Positions 10,643-20,051 are shown, numbered from the stretch's first letter. The stretch: DNA of 43,598 nt from Planctomycetota bacterium (GCA_026692705.1 JAPLOE010000132.1:1-43598), one strand, 5' to 3'. Notes: generated by a model from the letters alone, not told the origin. Numbers and translations are program-made.

Positions 10643-11374
10643 TCAGCCGCGCCCGCCCTTGAAGAGCGGAATCAGCGTCGATTCGAGCTTGCGGTACAGC
10701 GCCGCGGTCGCGCGCACGTCGCGCAGGCAGTACTCGCCGATGTCCTCGATGCGCCCGTCGCGGTAGGCGCGGCCGACCTGGCTGCCGTCGAGCCCGCCCT
10801 TGGGGCTCTCGACGTCGAAGCGCCGGCACCAGTAGTCGAGCTTGAAGTTCTCGCGCGTCGAGCCGTGGAAGTTGAACACCTCCGACAGGTCGCAGTGGTC
10901 CGAGAGGTCGTAGCGGTAGCCGACGAGCTGGCGCGACGGCCGCAGGCCGAGCTGCGCCGAGCGGATCATGAGCACGGGACCGTCGTACCCGCGGCCGTTG
11001 AACGTGACGAGCAGTGGCCGCTCGCGTCCCGCCGCGCCGACGATCTCCCAGAAGCGCGCGATCAGCTCGCGCTCGTCGCCGCGGAAGATCTTCGAGCCCG
11101 CCACTTTCTCCCACGGGTGCTCTGGCGTGCTCTCGCCTTCGAGCAACAACAGCCCGCGGTCGTGCTCGGCACCCTTGGTGTCCTTGCCGACGAGCCACAT
11201 GCCGATCGCGATCACCTTGCCGAGCCCCGGCAGCAGCGCCGTGCGCTCCGGCACCGCATCGCGCTCCTCGGGCGTCTTCGCGCGCGAGAGCAGATAACCG
11301 CGCGTGATCTCGTCGACCTCTTCCCACGGGAGGCCGGCCACCTCGATGTCGAAGACGATCGTCGCCATGCGCAC
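10643..11374 (-). CDS. DnaQ-fold 3'-5' exonuclease (PolB-like)
   Basis: 243 residues. It has the three exonuclease motifs of the ribonuclease H-like fold: Exo I with FDIE near residues 8-11, Exo II with LVTFNGRGYDGPVL and Exo III with YCLRDVRATAALY. The overall layout resembles stand-alone PolB-like exonucleases found outside replicative polymerases. It probably trims single-stranded DNA or RNA ends in repair. The first two methionines (11374 and 11368) are equally good starts. The gene lies 19 bases behind the glycosyltransferase-like gene but in the same direction downstream of nothing that hints at a specific partner. Confidence 0.85.
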   Translation of the reverse strand: MRMATIVFDIEVAGLPWEEVDEITRGYLLSRAKTPEERDAVPERTALLPGLGKVIAIGMWLVGKDTKGAEHDRGLLLLEGESTPEHPWEKVAGSKIFRGDERELIARFWEIVGAAGRERPLLVTFNGRGYDGPVLMIRSAQLGLRPSRQLVGYRYDLSDHCDLSEVFNFHGSTRENFKLDYWCRRFDVESPKGGLDGSQVGRAYRDGRIEDIGEYCLRDVRATAALYRKLESTLIPLFKGGRG

Positions 11375-11392
11375 CAGCGTAGCGAAATGCGG

Positions 11393-13153
11393 CTACTGCG
11401 GGCGGAGCCGGTAGACCTCGATCGTGTTGCCGTAGGCCGTGGCCTCGAAGACGCGCAGCGCGAGCGGCTTGATGCCGAGCGCCTGCGAGTAACGCAGCGC
11501 GAACTGGCCGCGGTCCTTCGCCGGATCGCCGATCGGCGACGTGCGGAAGACGAGCTCCTCCGACTCGGAGAGCTGCTTGCGCACGTGCGCGAGGATCTCG
11601 TTGCGCGAATCCTCCGCGGCGGCCTGCACGACGACGTACTTCGCGCCTTCGCGCCGCAGGTACGCGAGCGGATCGTCGCGCAGCTCCTCCGCCGCCTTCT
11701 TCGGCGCCTTGGGAATCACGAGGTGGTACTCGGCGCCCTGGCGCATCTCCGGCGGGATCTCGCGCGCGTAGTGCGCCCAGTAGTTGATCTCCTCGTCGCG
11801 CCCCGACTCGCGCAGCGACGCCACGTCCTTGAAGAGCGGCAGGTCGATGTACGGCATCGTGTAGAGGCTGTCGGCGGGATCGACGTTGGCGCGGATCCAC
11901 GTCGCGACCTGCGTCCACGTGTCGGGAGCGGCGCGCACGCGCGAGAGCTGGATCGCGGCCGCCGTCGCCGGTGCGACCGCGAGCAGGCCGAGCAGCGCGA
12001 GCCCGGGCGCGCTCCGCAACGCGCTGGGCAATGCGGCCCCGATGCGGCAGGCCCCGTAGGCCGCGAGCACGCACAGCGGAGCGATCGCGGGCATGAGGAA
12101 ACGCTCGAACGTCACCTTCTCGCTGTAGGCGCACAGCACGAGCAGGAACGGGACCATGAAGCCGAGCAGCACGGCGAGCGAGCGGCGGCGCGCCGGATCG
12201 GCAGCGACATGCCGCACGCGGTCGGCGAAGAAGAAACCGAGCGCGACCAGCCCGAACAGCAGCAGGCTCGGGTCGTAGTTGATCAGCGTCGACAGCACGA
12301 CTTTCCAGCCGGTGAAGTCGAAGCCCTCGGCGAACAGTGGGTGCCCGGCGAGGTTGATCACGCTCTCGCGCTTCTGCAGCTCGTGCTCGTGCACCGCACC
12401 GGTGTCGACGAAGTGGAACGGATAGAAGAAGCGGAGCGCGAGCGCGCCGAGTGCGGCGACCAGGATCGGGCTCGCGGCGAGGCGCGCGCGCGGGATCGGT
12501 CGTTCGCTCCACCACAGCAGCCACAGCACGCCCAGTGCCCCGAACACGATCGCGCCGCTTTGCAGCGTGCAGGCGGCGATCAACGCCGTCGCGACGGCGA
12601 AGAGCATGCGCGGCCACGTCGCGCGCTCGGCGAGCATCAAGGTCGCGGCGAGCGCGAGCGCGACGGTTCCGCTCACCGGCCCGTGTGGCTTTTCCTGCTG
12701 GGAAAACGACAAATGCAGCAGGCTCGTCGCCGCAAAACCTGCCGCGAGCAACGAGCCACCCACGCCCATGAACCTGCGGCCGATCAGGTACGCGCCGACG
12801 ACGGTGAGCAGCGAGATCAGGATCGAGGCGCGCCGCAGCACGATCCACGGCAACGACGCGCGCGCGATGTGCCCGTCGAGATCGAGCGGTTGTTCGAGCG
12901 GCGCGAGCTGCGTGTCAGGCAGCAACGACGCGACGCGCGCCGTCACCTGCGGGTAGTAACCCCAGAACTCGTCCTTCCGCAGCTCGCGATCCTCCGTGAC
13001 GATCTCCTTCACCTGCGTGAAGAGCACCATCCCGTCGCGATAGGTCATGTGCGGCAGGCCGAAGCCGACGCCGTGCAGGCGCAGCGCGAGCGCCGCGAGC
13101 ACGATCGCGAGCAGCGCAAGCGGCCCACGCCATCCCGAACCCGTGCCGTTCAT
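11393..13153 (-). CDS. GT39-like membrane glycosyltransferase, copy 2
   Basis: 586 residues with about ten transmembrane segments in the first 400 and a soluble C-terminal domain of about 170. It belongs to the polyprenyl-phosphate-dependent sugar transferases of the PMT/ArnT type (GT39/GT83 fold). The first external loop carries the acidic motif (YRDGM, then KDEFWGYYP), and HLSFSQQEKPHGPVSGT is shared almost exactly with the neighbour encoded upstream. It would transfer a sugar from a lipid carrier to a surface glycan or protein outside the membrane. The ATG at 13153 overlaps the stop of the paralogue (ATGA), so an in-frame extension to 13267 is rejected. Confidence 0.85.
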   Translation of the reverse strand: MNGTGSGWRGPLALLAIVLAALALRLHGVGFGLPHMTYRDGMVLFTQVKEIVTEDRELRKDEFWGYYPQVTARVASLLPDTQLAPLEQPLDLDGHIARASLPWIVLRRASILISLLTVVGAYLIGRRFMGVGGSLLAAGFAATSLLHLSFSQQEKPHGPVSGTVALALAATLMLAERATWPRMLFAVATALIAACTLQSGAIVFGALGVLWLLWWSERPIPRARLAASPILVAALGALALRFFYPFHFVDTGAVHEHELQKRESVINLAGHPLFAEGFDFTGWKVVLSTLINYDPSLLLFGLVALGFFFADRVRHVAADPARRRSLAVLLGFMVPFLLVLCAYSEKVTFERFLMPAIAPLCVLAAYGACRIGAALPSALRSAPGLALLGLLAVAPATAAAIQLSRVRAAPDTWTQVATWIRANVDPADSLYTMPYIDLPLFKDVASLRESGRDEEINYWAHYAREIPPEMRQGAEYHLVIPKAPKKAAEELRDDPLAYLRREGAKYVVVQAAAEDSRNEILAHVRKQLSESEELVFRTSPIGDPAKDRGQFALRYSQALGIKPLALRVFEATAYGNTIEVYRLRPQ

Positions 13154-14898
13154 CGCGCTTCTTCCTTCGGAACGCGGTAGATCTCGAGCACCGTGCCCGT
13201 CGAGTGGTCGGTGAAGACCCGGATCCACGTCGGCACCTGATTGAGCGTCATCTTCTCGCGGATCCACACGCGGCCCGATTCTTCGTCACCTTCGCGCGGA
13301 CTCGCGACGAACACGCGCTCGCCCTTCGTTCGCAGCTCGTCGCGCAGGCGCAGCAGCTCCTTGTAGCGGTAGCGCTCGCCGAAGGACTGGATCACGACGT
13401 AATCGGCGCCGCGCGCGCGCACGGCACCGAGCGGATCCTCGCCGAGTTCCTTCAGCTCGCGCTTCACCGCGCGCGGCGGCAGCACCGTGTACCGCGGCCC
13501 GAGCTTCCACTTCGTGTCGAGCTTGGCCTGGTACGACATCCACGTCAGTACCGAGCTCGCGTCCGGGCTCTCCGCGACCGCCGCATCGGAATAGAACAAC
13601 GGCAGGTCGACGTACGGCAGCACGAGCACGCGCTGGCCGGGCTCGACGTGCGTCTCGATCCAGTGCGCGATCTGCGTCGGCGTGTCCGGCGTCGCGCGCA
13701 CGAGCATCAGCCTCGTGGTCGCCGCCGCGGGCTCCACCAGCAGCAGCGTCGCGAGCGCGACCACGGCTCCCTGCGAGCGGATCCGCGCCGTCAACGCACT
13801 CGCGCCGTAGGCCGCGAGCGCCGCGAGGAACGGCACAATCGGCATCAGGAAACGGTCGAACGCGTCCTCGTACACGAGCAGGAACGAGCCGTACACCGCG
13901 AGGAACGGCAGGATCACGAGGAAGTCGCGCCGGCGCTCGGGTTCGACCTGTTCCCGCCGACGGCGCCGCACGACGAACACGACGACGCCGACGATCATCA
14001 GCACGAGCAGCATCGGCTCGTACAGGTACAGCGTGAGGAACATGTTCTTCGCGCCCGCGAAGGTGAGCTTGTCGAGGTCGAGCGGATGGTTGCCGACGTT
14101 CACGGCGTTGTCGCCGAGCTTCTCCGCCTCGCCCTGAAAGAACAGGAACGGGTAGAAGTACCGCACGGTGCCGTAGAGCACGACCGCCGTCGCGAGTAGC
14201 CCGCCCGCCACGAGCTTCGCCACCTGCCCGCGTCGCTCGACGAGCACGATCACGACCGCCGCGGCCGCCGACAGCAGCGCGAACGCACCGTTGATCGCCG
14301 TCGCCACCGAGAACGCCGCCGCGAGCGTCGCCACCGTCCACGTTCCGACGCTCGGCCTTCTCGCCAGCGCCATCGCCGCCAGCACCGCGAGCACCGGCGT
14401 CCCGCTCACCGGCCCGTGCGGCTTCTCCTGCTGCGCGAACGACAGGTGGAACATGCTGAAGGTCACGAGCGCCGCCGCGAACAGCGCCCAGCCATCGCCG
14501 ACGAACCGGCGCGCGACGAAAAACGCGCCCGGGATCGCGAGCAGGCTCAGCAGCACCGAGATCTTGCGCGCCATCAGCCACGGCTCCGACGCGCGCGCGA
14601 GGTGCCCCTCGAGCTCCAGCGGCTCCTTCGGCTCCCCCACCCAGTCGTCGGGCGCGAGCAGGATCAGCCGCGACATCAGGTGCGGGTAGTACCCCCAGAA
14701 CTCGTCGCGCCCCGGATCCTTCTCGGGGTGCTGCAGGTAGTCGACCTGCGTCGAGATCACCATGCCGTCGCGGTAGGTCTGGTGCGGCAGGCCCCAGCCA
14801 ACGCCGCGCCAGCGCAGCACGAAGCCGACGAGCACGAGCAACGCCAGCGCCGCGAGGACGAGCGTTGTCGGTCGACGGCGCGGTTCGGGCTGGCTCAC
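13150..14898 (-). CDS. GT39-like membrane glycosyltransferase, copy 1
   Basis: 582 residues from a GTG start, with the same plan as the gene it overlaps: a short cytoplasmic N-terminus, a membrane domain of about ten helices, and a C-terminal soluble part. YRDGMVISTQ, GRDEFWGYYPHLMSR and HLSFAQQEKPHGPVSGT align directly with the paralogue. The C-terminal parts also correspond (VLPYVDLPLF against TMPYIDLPLF; DYVVIQS against KYVVVQA). The pair arose by tandem duplication and probably acts on the same lipid-linked donor or in one heterodimer. The acceptor is unknown. Confidence 0.85.
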   Translation of the reverse strand: MSQPEPRRRPTTLVLAALALLVLVGFVLRWRGVGWGLPHQTYRDGMVISTQVDYLQHPEKDPGRDEFWGYYPHLMSRLILLAPDDWVGEPKEPLELEGHLARASEPWLMARKISVLLSLLAIPGAFFVARRFVGDGWALFAAALVTFSMFHLSFAQQEKPHGPVSGTPVLAVLAAMALARRPSVGTWTVATLAAAFSVATAINGAFALLSAAAAVVIVLVERRGQVAKLVAGGLLATAVVLYGTVRYFYPFLFFQGEAEKLGDNAVNVGNHPLDLDKLTFAGAKNMFLTLYLYEPMLLVLMIVGVVVFVVRRRRREQVEPERRRDFLVILPFLAVYGSFLLVYEDAFDRFLMPIVPFLAALAAYGASALTARIRSQGAVVALATLLLVEPAAATTRLMLVRATPDTPTQIAHWIETHVEPGQRVLVLPYVDLPLFYSDAAVAESPDASSVLTWMSYQAKLDTKWKLGPRYTVLPPRAVKRELKELGEDPLGAVRARGADYVVIQSFGERYRYKELLRLRDELRTKGERVFVASPREGDEESGRVWIREKMTLNQVPTWIRVFTDHSTGTVLEIYRVPKEEAR

Positions 14899-14935
14899 GA
14901 GGCGACGAGCTTAGATTGCGCGCGCCAAACGTGCA

Positions 14936-17161
14936 TCAACGGCGCGCGACGCGCACGAACGACAGGCTCGCCTGCCGCCGGCGGAGCTGCGAAAGCGCGA
15001 GCAACAGCGCGAGCACCGGAATCCATCCGGCCGCGCCCCAGCGCGCCGCGGCGTCCATCGGCGGCGCTCCGGCGATGCTCCCGCATCCACCTCCGCCACC
15101 GCCGCCACCTTGGCTCTGGTACGTGAAACCCGCGCCGACGAGCGTCGCCTGCGACGTCGTCCCATCGAGCACCGCCACGGACTTCGCGCCCGCGGAACCC
15201 GCCGGCGTCATGACGAGCAGCGTCTGCGCGTCGACCCACGTCACGCTCGCCGCCGCCGTGCCGCCCAGTCCCGTCACCTGGTCCGCACCGAACACGACGC
15301 TCGAGTTCTGCGTGAAGTTCGCGCCGCTCAGCGTCACCTCCGTGCCGCCCGACGTCGCACCGACCGACGGCGAGACCATCGAGAGCACCGGATCGGCCTG
15401 CAGCGTGTACTGGAACAGCGCGCTCGCGATCGCCTGGTTTCCATCCTCGACCTCGAGCGTGACGGGCGCGCCGGCACTCCCCGGTTCGGTGACGACCTGC
15501 AGGAGCGTGTCGCTCACCAGCGTCACGTCCTGCTGCACGACGCCGTCAATGCGCACGATGATCGGCGCGACGAAACGTTCACCACTGATCGAGATCGCGG
15601 TGCCGCCCGTGTCCGCGCCCGCGGCGGGGAACACGATGTCGATCTGCGGCGCCGACGAGAAGTCGAACGAGGCCGGCGCGCGCCCCTCGACGCCGCTGGG
15701 ATCGATCACGACGACGTCGTAGGTTCCGGCGGTCGAGATCGCGCTCGTCACGAGCGTGATCGTGTTCGCGTCGACGACCGTGCAGCCGCCGACAGCACCG
15801 TCGGTGTAGAGCTGCTCGCCGATCACGACGCTCGCGCCGGGTCGGAAGGCCGAACCCTGGATGACGACGCTCGTCCCGCCGTCGATCGGGCCCTGCGCGG
15901 GCGCCACCTGCGTCACCACCGGATCGGGCGGCGCGATCTCGATCGCACCGGCGAGGATCGACAGGCCGCCATTGTTGAGCTCGAGGTCGACGTGGCCGAG
16001 CGGCTCGTTCTGCGGCACGTTCACCGTGAACGTCACCATCGTCGTGCCCGTCCAGCTCAGCGGCGACACGCTCACCGACGGATCGCTCGACGTCAGCGTG
16101 CTGCCGTTGCCCATGCCCGAACCGTGCAGCACGAACACGCTCTGCGCCCCGGCCGTCGCGCGCAGCGGGAATTCGTCGTAGTTGCGGCCAAGCGACGCGA
16201 GCGCGTCGATGCCCACCCACAACGTGCCGAGGCTCGCGCTCGCGCCCGCGGCGACCGCGATCGGAGCGGAGAGGATCGGCTGGAAGTTGGTCTGGATCGT
16301 CTGGCCGCCGCCGAGATTCGCGACGGACACCGGAGCGTCGAGCGGCGCCGCGTAGAGCGTGTACGTGCCGCCGGCGAGGCCGCGGATCGTGAACGTGCCG
16401 TCGGAACCCGACAGCGTGGCGCCGGCCGTACGGCCGTTCGCGTCGCGCGCGACCACGTGCGCACCTTCGACCGTCGAGCTGTCGAGCTGCCGCAGCACCG
16501 TGCCGCTCAGGCTCGCGGGCGTCGACGTCGCGGAGATCGCGCGTGCGCCGCCCTCGTCATCCTCGGCGAGGCTGCTGTGCTCGATCACGGTCGGATCGAC
16601 GTACGGATAGAGCGTCGCCCCCGCGACACCGGAGTGGTCGAGGCCGAGCAGGTGCCCGAGCTCGTGCGCCGCGACGTCGCCGACGTCGAAGGCTCCCAGC
16701 GCTCCGCTGGTCGTGAAGTTGAAGCCCGAGCCGTTGAACAGCACGTCCGCGTCGGCGATGCGGCCGTTGGAGAAGTACTGCACGGGCGTGATCGCGACCG
16801 TGCCCGACCCTTGCGGGAAGTAACCCGACGTGTTGCTCTCGTCGAACAGCATCAGGTGCACGTTGTCGTTGCCCCAGTCCGTGCGCGACTGTGCGCTGGG
16901 CGACGTGTTCTCGACCAACGTGAGCCCCGAGCCGCTCGCGCGGTTCCAGGCGTCGATTGCGAGGCGCAGCGCGGGCAGGTGCTCCCCCGGCGCGAGGTTG
17001 TCGGATCCGGCGGACGAGAGCACGATCCCGATCGCGCCCGGGTTGGGCCAGAAGAGCTCGGCCTCGTTCGACGGGTTGCGCAGCCGCACGTGCGTGGCGG
17101 CGACGGTGGCGAGCGCGGCGGCGGTGGTGAGTCCCAGCGCGAGGCGAAGGCGTGCCTCCAT
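14936..17161 (-). CDS. secreted matrixin-like zinc protease with IPT repeats and C-terminal sorting signal
   Basis: 741 residues. A signal peptide (about 1-22) is followed by a metzincin domain with HELGHLLGLDHS, where His166, His170 and His176 bind zinc and Glu167 is catalytic. The Met-turn position reads ATLYPY, with Leu in place of Met. A carboxypeptidase-regulatory-like beta sandwich (about 217-285) and three IPT/TIG immunoglobulin-like repeats follow (openings VAPAQGPIDGGTSVVI, IVFPAAGADTGGTAIS, VSPSVGATSGGTEVTL). The end has eight glycines and a cysteine, then a hydrophobic helix and RRR, the layout of the JDVT- and MYXO-CTERM sorting signals. It should be an anchored or processed surface protease. 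The preceding secreted gene is two bases away. Confidence 0.85.
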   Translation of the reverse strand: MEARLRLALGLTTAAALATVAATHVRLRNPSNEAELFWPNPGAIGIVLSSAGSDNLAPGEHLPALRLAIDAWNRASGSGLTLVENTSPSAQSRTDWGNDNVHLMLFDESNTSGYFPQGSGTVAITPVQYFSNGRIADADVLFNGSGFNFTTSGALGAFDVGDVAAHELGHLLGLDHSGVAGATLYPYVDPTVIEHSSLAEDDEGGARAISATSTPASLSGTVLRQLDSSTVEGAHVVARDANGRTAGATLSGSDGTFTIRGLAGGTYTLYAAPLDAPVSVANLGGGQTIQTNFQPILSAPIAVAAGASASLGTLWVGIDALASLGRNYDEFPLRATAGAQSVFVLHGSGMGNGSTLTSSDPSVSVSPLSWTGTTMVTFTVNVPQNEPLGHVDLELNNGGLSILAGAIEIAPPDPVVTQVAPAQGPIDGGTSVVIQGSAFRPGASVVIGEQLYTDGAVGGCTVVDANTITLVTSAISTAGTYDVVVIDPSGVEGRAPASFDFSSAPQIDIVFPAAGADTGGTAISISGERFVAPIIVRIDGVVQQDVTLVSDTLLQVVTEPGSAGAPVTLEVEDGNQAIASALFQYTLQADPVLSMVSPSVGATSGGTEVTLSGANFTQNSSVVFGADQVTGLGGTAAASVTWVDAQTLLVMTPAGSAGAKSVAVLDGTTSQATLVGAGFTYQSQGGGGGGGGCGSIAGAPPMDAAARWGAAGWIPVLALLLALSQLRRRQASLSFVRVARR

Positions 17162-17163
17162 GG

Positions 17164-17748
17164 TCAGCGGCCCTCCGTCGAAGGCCGCAGCGCCGCGCGG
17201 ATGCGCTCCGCGACGGCCTCGTAGGCGAGCACGGACGGCACGGGCGCGGGAGCGAGCGCACCGGTCTGCGGGTCGGCGAGCGTCAGGTCCGCGTTTTCGC
17301 GCACCAGCCCCGCTCGCCCGGCGCCGTCGCGCACGAGGCGCAGCTTGCCCTGCGCGAGCCCGACCGGAAGGCGCAGGCCGCTCGAGCCTTCGCGCGTGAG
17401 GAACAGCAGCGCGTCCTCGCCGACCTCGAGGCGCGGGAGGCCGGGGATCAGGAGTCCGGAGCCGTCGGCGAGCTGCCCGCCGGGGAGCTCGAACGTGCGC
17501 GTCGCCTGCGGGCCGCCGGCGAAGCTCGTCGCGACGCTGACGGTGTACTCGGTGCGCACGAGGCCCCGCTCGTCGCGGAACGAACGCGCGAACAGCACGC
17601 GGCCATCGAACACGAGCTCGGCGCTGCGCGCGAGCTGCTCGATGTCCATGCGCACGACGGTTCCGGCATCGACGGCCCGGGGACCGACGGGACACAGGCA
17701 CAACGCGGCGACGGCGACGCCGAACGCGGCGATCAGGGGACGAAGCAT
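17164..17748 (-). CDS. secreted hypothetical protein, partner of the matrixin-like protease
   Basis: 194 residues with a signal peptide (about 1-28, cleavage likely after VDA). The mature part holds DIEQLARSAELVFDGRVL, VRTEYTVSVATSFAG and VGEDALLFLTREGSSGLRL, an arrangement seen in small secreted proteins that are often encoded beside matrixin-like proteases. No catalytic residues are visible. Its stop lies two bases before the protease ATG, so the two are co-translated; it may be a chaperone, propeptide-like inhibitor or shared surface component. The function is inference from context only. Confidence 0.75.
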   Translation of the reverse strand: MLRPLIAAFGVAVAALCLCPVGPRAVDAGTVVRMDIEQLARSAELVFDGRVLFARSFRDERGLVRTEYTVSVATSFAGGPQATRTFELPGGQLADGSGLLIPGLPRLEVGEDALLFLTREGSSGLRLPVGLAQGKLRLVRDGAGRAGLVRENADLTLADPQTGALAPAPVPSVLAYEAVAERIRAALRPSTEGR

Positions 17749-17869
17749 CGACGGGACTCCGGGGACTGCGGGGATGCGGGGCGTGGGGAGCGCTCCGTGC
17801 GGCGCTGATCGGCCAGCGGCGGCCCCGCTCTTGACGCAGCGCTGAAACGGATCAGTTGCCGCCCTGCAA

Positions 17870-17881
17870 GCCCTGCAGGGC
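17870..17881. promoter_or_regulatory. perfect 12-bp palindrome in a divergent promoter region
   Basis: GCCCTGCAGGGC lies in the 286-bp region between the divergent secreted-protein and HDOD genes. It could be an operator for a dimeric repressor, or chance in GC-rich DNA. I see no clear -35/-10 pair in this region. Confidence 0.25.
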
Positions 17882-18034
17882 CACGCTCCGGAATCGGCGT
17901 CCGCGCCCCAAAAAGCGGTTTCCTACGCTCAAGCCCACACGGCGACGCGCGCCGACAAGGGAGAGACCTCGCCGCGCCCACCGGGACCCCGGGTGCGACG
18001 GGGCGACGCCCCCCTTGCCGACCGAACTCGCACG

Positions 18035-18874
18035 ATGTCTCAAGCTGAAACCCTGATCCGAGGGAGCCTGCAGCTCCCGACCCTGCCGCAGGTGATCGCG
18101 CGCATCAACGCGCTCGTCGACGACCCGGACGTCGGCGTGCGCGAGATCGGCGCCGCCGTCGCCGAGGACGCCCCCATCGCCGCCAAGGTGCTGCGCCTCG
18201 CCAACTCGGCGCAGTACGGGCTGCGCGAGAAGGTGCTCTCGACCGAACATGCGACCGCGGTGCTCGGCGTCAGCGTGCTGCGCACGATCGCGATGCAGGC
18301 GAGCGTCGTCGCGCGCTACGACCACCTGCGCGGCCAGGAGGACTTCAACCTCGAGCAGCTGTGGCGCCACTCGATCCTCGTCGGCAAGGTCTGCGGCGCC
18401 CTCGCGACCCGCAGCCGCGCGCGCATCGAGCTCGCTCCCGACGAGTTCCAGGTCGTCGGCCTGCTGCACGACATCGGCAAGGTGCTCCTGCTCGAGTCGG
18501 GCACCGACCAGTACCTCAAGTGCGTGCGCGAGGCGCGCGCGAGCGGCACCCCGGGCTTCCTCGCCGAGGAGCAGATCTACGGCTTCCACCACGGCGAGGT
18601 CGGCGCCCTGATCGCCGAGGAGTGGGGCCTGCCGCCGCTCGTCGCGGAGTCCGCGCGCTACCACCACGGGCCGCGCGAGAACCTCGACGGCAGCCCGACG
18701 CTGGCGCTGGTGGCGCTCGGCAACCTGCTGGCCCACGAGGTGGCCATCGGGGACCTCGACGCCGCCCACGGCGTGTTCGGGAGCCACGAGCGGGCGCTGC
18801 TGTGCCTGCGGGCCGCCGACGTCAGCGCCGTGGTCGAGTTCGCGAACGAACTTCTGCCCCAGATCCAGATCTAG
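18035..18874 (+). CDS. HDOD-domain signalling protein
   Basis: 279 residues. The family blocks are LPTLPQVIARINALVDDPD, ED(A)PIAAKVLRLANSAQYG and the middle ALGVSVLRTIAMQASV region, typical of HDOD domains that act in bacterial stress and motility signalling, usually without catalytic activity. LLHDIGKVLLLESG and YGFHHGEVGALIAEEWGLP follow, so part of the HD motif (His-Asp) is retained. There is no extra receiver or GGDEF domain, so it is a stand-alone HDOD protein. The ATG at 18035 is chosen over one at 17993 because the domain starts right after it. Confidence 0.9.
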   Translation: MSQAETLIRGSLQLPTLPQVIARINALVDDPDVGVREIGAAVAEDAPIAAKVLRLANSAQYGLREKVLSTEHATAVLGVSVLRTIAMQASVVARYDHLRGQEDFNLEQLWRHSILVGKVCGALATRSRARIELAPDEFQVVGLLHDIGKVLLLESGTDQYLKCVREARASGTPGFLAEEQIYGFHHGEVGALIAEEWGLPPLVAESARYHHGPRENLDGSPTLALVALGNLLAHEVAIGDLDAAHGVFGSHERALLCLRAADVSAVVEFANELLPQIQI

Positions 18875-18943
18875 GGCGAGTTCGGGGCCCGAGCCGACCG
18901 CACGCGGGAGGCCGGGCTAGGTTTCGGGGCCCAAGAGCGCCCC

Positions 18944-19204
18944 ATGACCCCCGAACGCAAGCTCGAAGTCCTCTGCCGCCAGCACGGCGTCCCCCGCGAG
19001 CGCGCCCAGCGCCTGCTCCCCCTCGTCCAGCGCGCCCTCGACGCCCAGGGGCAGCTGCGCGAGCGCATCCTCGAGGTCGTCACCGCCGCCCTGCGCGCCG
19101 ACGCCGCCGAGCTCGCCGCCAAGGCCGGGGCGAAGCTCGACGACACCTGCCTGCGCTCCGTGGGCCGGTTGCTGCACGACTGGCCGCGCCAGCGCGAGGC
19201 CTGA
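18944..19204 (+). CDS. small hypothetical protein
   Basis: 86 residues, almost all helical by composition, rich in Leu, Ala and Arg (MTPERKLEVLCRQHG at the start). I do not recognise a family. It lies 69 bases after the HDOD gene in the same direction and ends 17 bases before the converging cupredoxin gene. The strand assignment fits the gap between neighbours, and the third codon positions are G/C-rich as in real genes here. It may be co-transcribed with the HDOD gene. Confidence 0.6.
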   Translation: MTPERKLEVLCRQHGVPRERAQRLLPLVQRALDAQGQLRERILEVVTAALRADAAELAAKAGAKLDDTCLRSVGRLLHDWPRQREA

Positions 19205-19221
19205 GCGCCGCCCCCCTCGCG

Positions 19222-19977
19222 CTACTTGTCGCGCCGGCCCTTCTTGGCGGCGAACGTGAGTTCGAGCTCCAGCGGCGCCGACTTGCCCTCGGCGTCGATC
19301 TTCAGCGTCGCGTCGAGCTTCTGGGCCCCGGGGTACCACACCTCGAGCTTGTGCTCGCCCGCCGGCAGGCCCTCGATCCTGAACGAACCGTCGGCGCCGG
19401 TGACCGCGTAGAAGTTGGTGTCGGTGGCGACGACCCAGGAGCGCATCCACGTGTGCGTGCTGCAGGTCGCCTGCATGCGGTCGGCCTTCTCGAACTTCGC
19501 GGTCTTGGTGAGGCCCGGCGTCAGCGTCGAGTTCATCGCCTCGTTCTTGGCCGTGTTCAGGTTGACGTTGTGGTTGACCTTGTCCGAGTTCATGTACTCG
19601 ACCGTCGAACCCGTGGGCACGACGGTGACGTAGGGCTCGAACTTGCAGGAGCGCTGGTCGATCTGGACCGGCTTCTCGAGCGGCTTGACGGCCTGCCCCC
19701 TCACGCTGACCGTGACCACCGCATGCGCGAGCCCGCCCTTGGCGTCGAACTGCAGGTTGGGGTCGCGCTTGTCGACCTCCCCGCAGCCCTTGGCGGCCTC
19801 CTCGCCGACCTCGAGCGGCTTGGCGGCCGCTCGGTCGGCCTCGGCGAGGCTCACGCGGCCCGAGACCGTGGCCTTGACCGGCGCCGGTGCGGGCGCGGCC
19901 GGGGGTTGCTGCTGGCACAGGAGCTCGGCCGTCAGGCACACGCCGGCGAGCACGGGAAGCGAGATCGGAATCTGCAT
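19222..19977 (-). CDS. cupredoxin-like copper protein fused to a regulatory beta domain, copy 2
   Basis: 251 residues with a signal peptide (about 1-20). The middle is a cupredoxin: His136 (VNHNVN), Cys172, His175 and Met178 (CSTHTWM) match the four type-1 copper ligands. The C-terminal FYAVTGADGSFRIEGLPAGEH is a carboxypeptidase-regulatory-like sandwich. It is a paralogue of the upstream gene (about 139 bases away), with the same domain order. Type-1 copper proteins of this kind carry single electrons in the periplasm, here probably from or to the octaheme cytochrome. A proline/alanine linker follows the signal peptide, and a cysteine near the cleavage site makes a lipoprotein possible. Confidence 0.82.
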   Translation of the reverse strand: MQIPISLPVLAGVCLTAELLCQQQPPAAPAPAPVKATVSGRVSLAEADRAAAKPLEVGEEAAKGCGEVDKRDPNLQFDAKGGLAHAVVTVSVRGQAVKPLEKPVQIDQRSCKFEPYVTVVPTGSTVEYMNSDKVNHNVNLNTAKNEAMNSTLTPGLTKTAKFEKADRMQATCSTHTWMRSWVVATDTNFYAVTGADGSFRIEGLPAGEHKLEVWYPGAQKLDATLKIDAEGKSAPLELELTFAAKKGRRDK

Positions 19978-20051
19978 GGGAAATCCTCCGCGGAGTCCGA
20001 CGCCCCTCGCGCCCCATCTCTTCCCGCCTCGGGCGTTTCCGCGGTCCCCGG

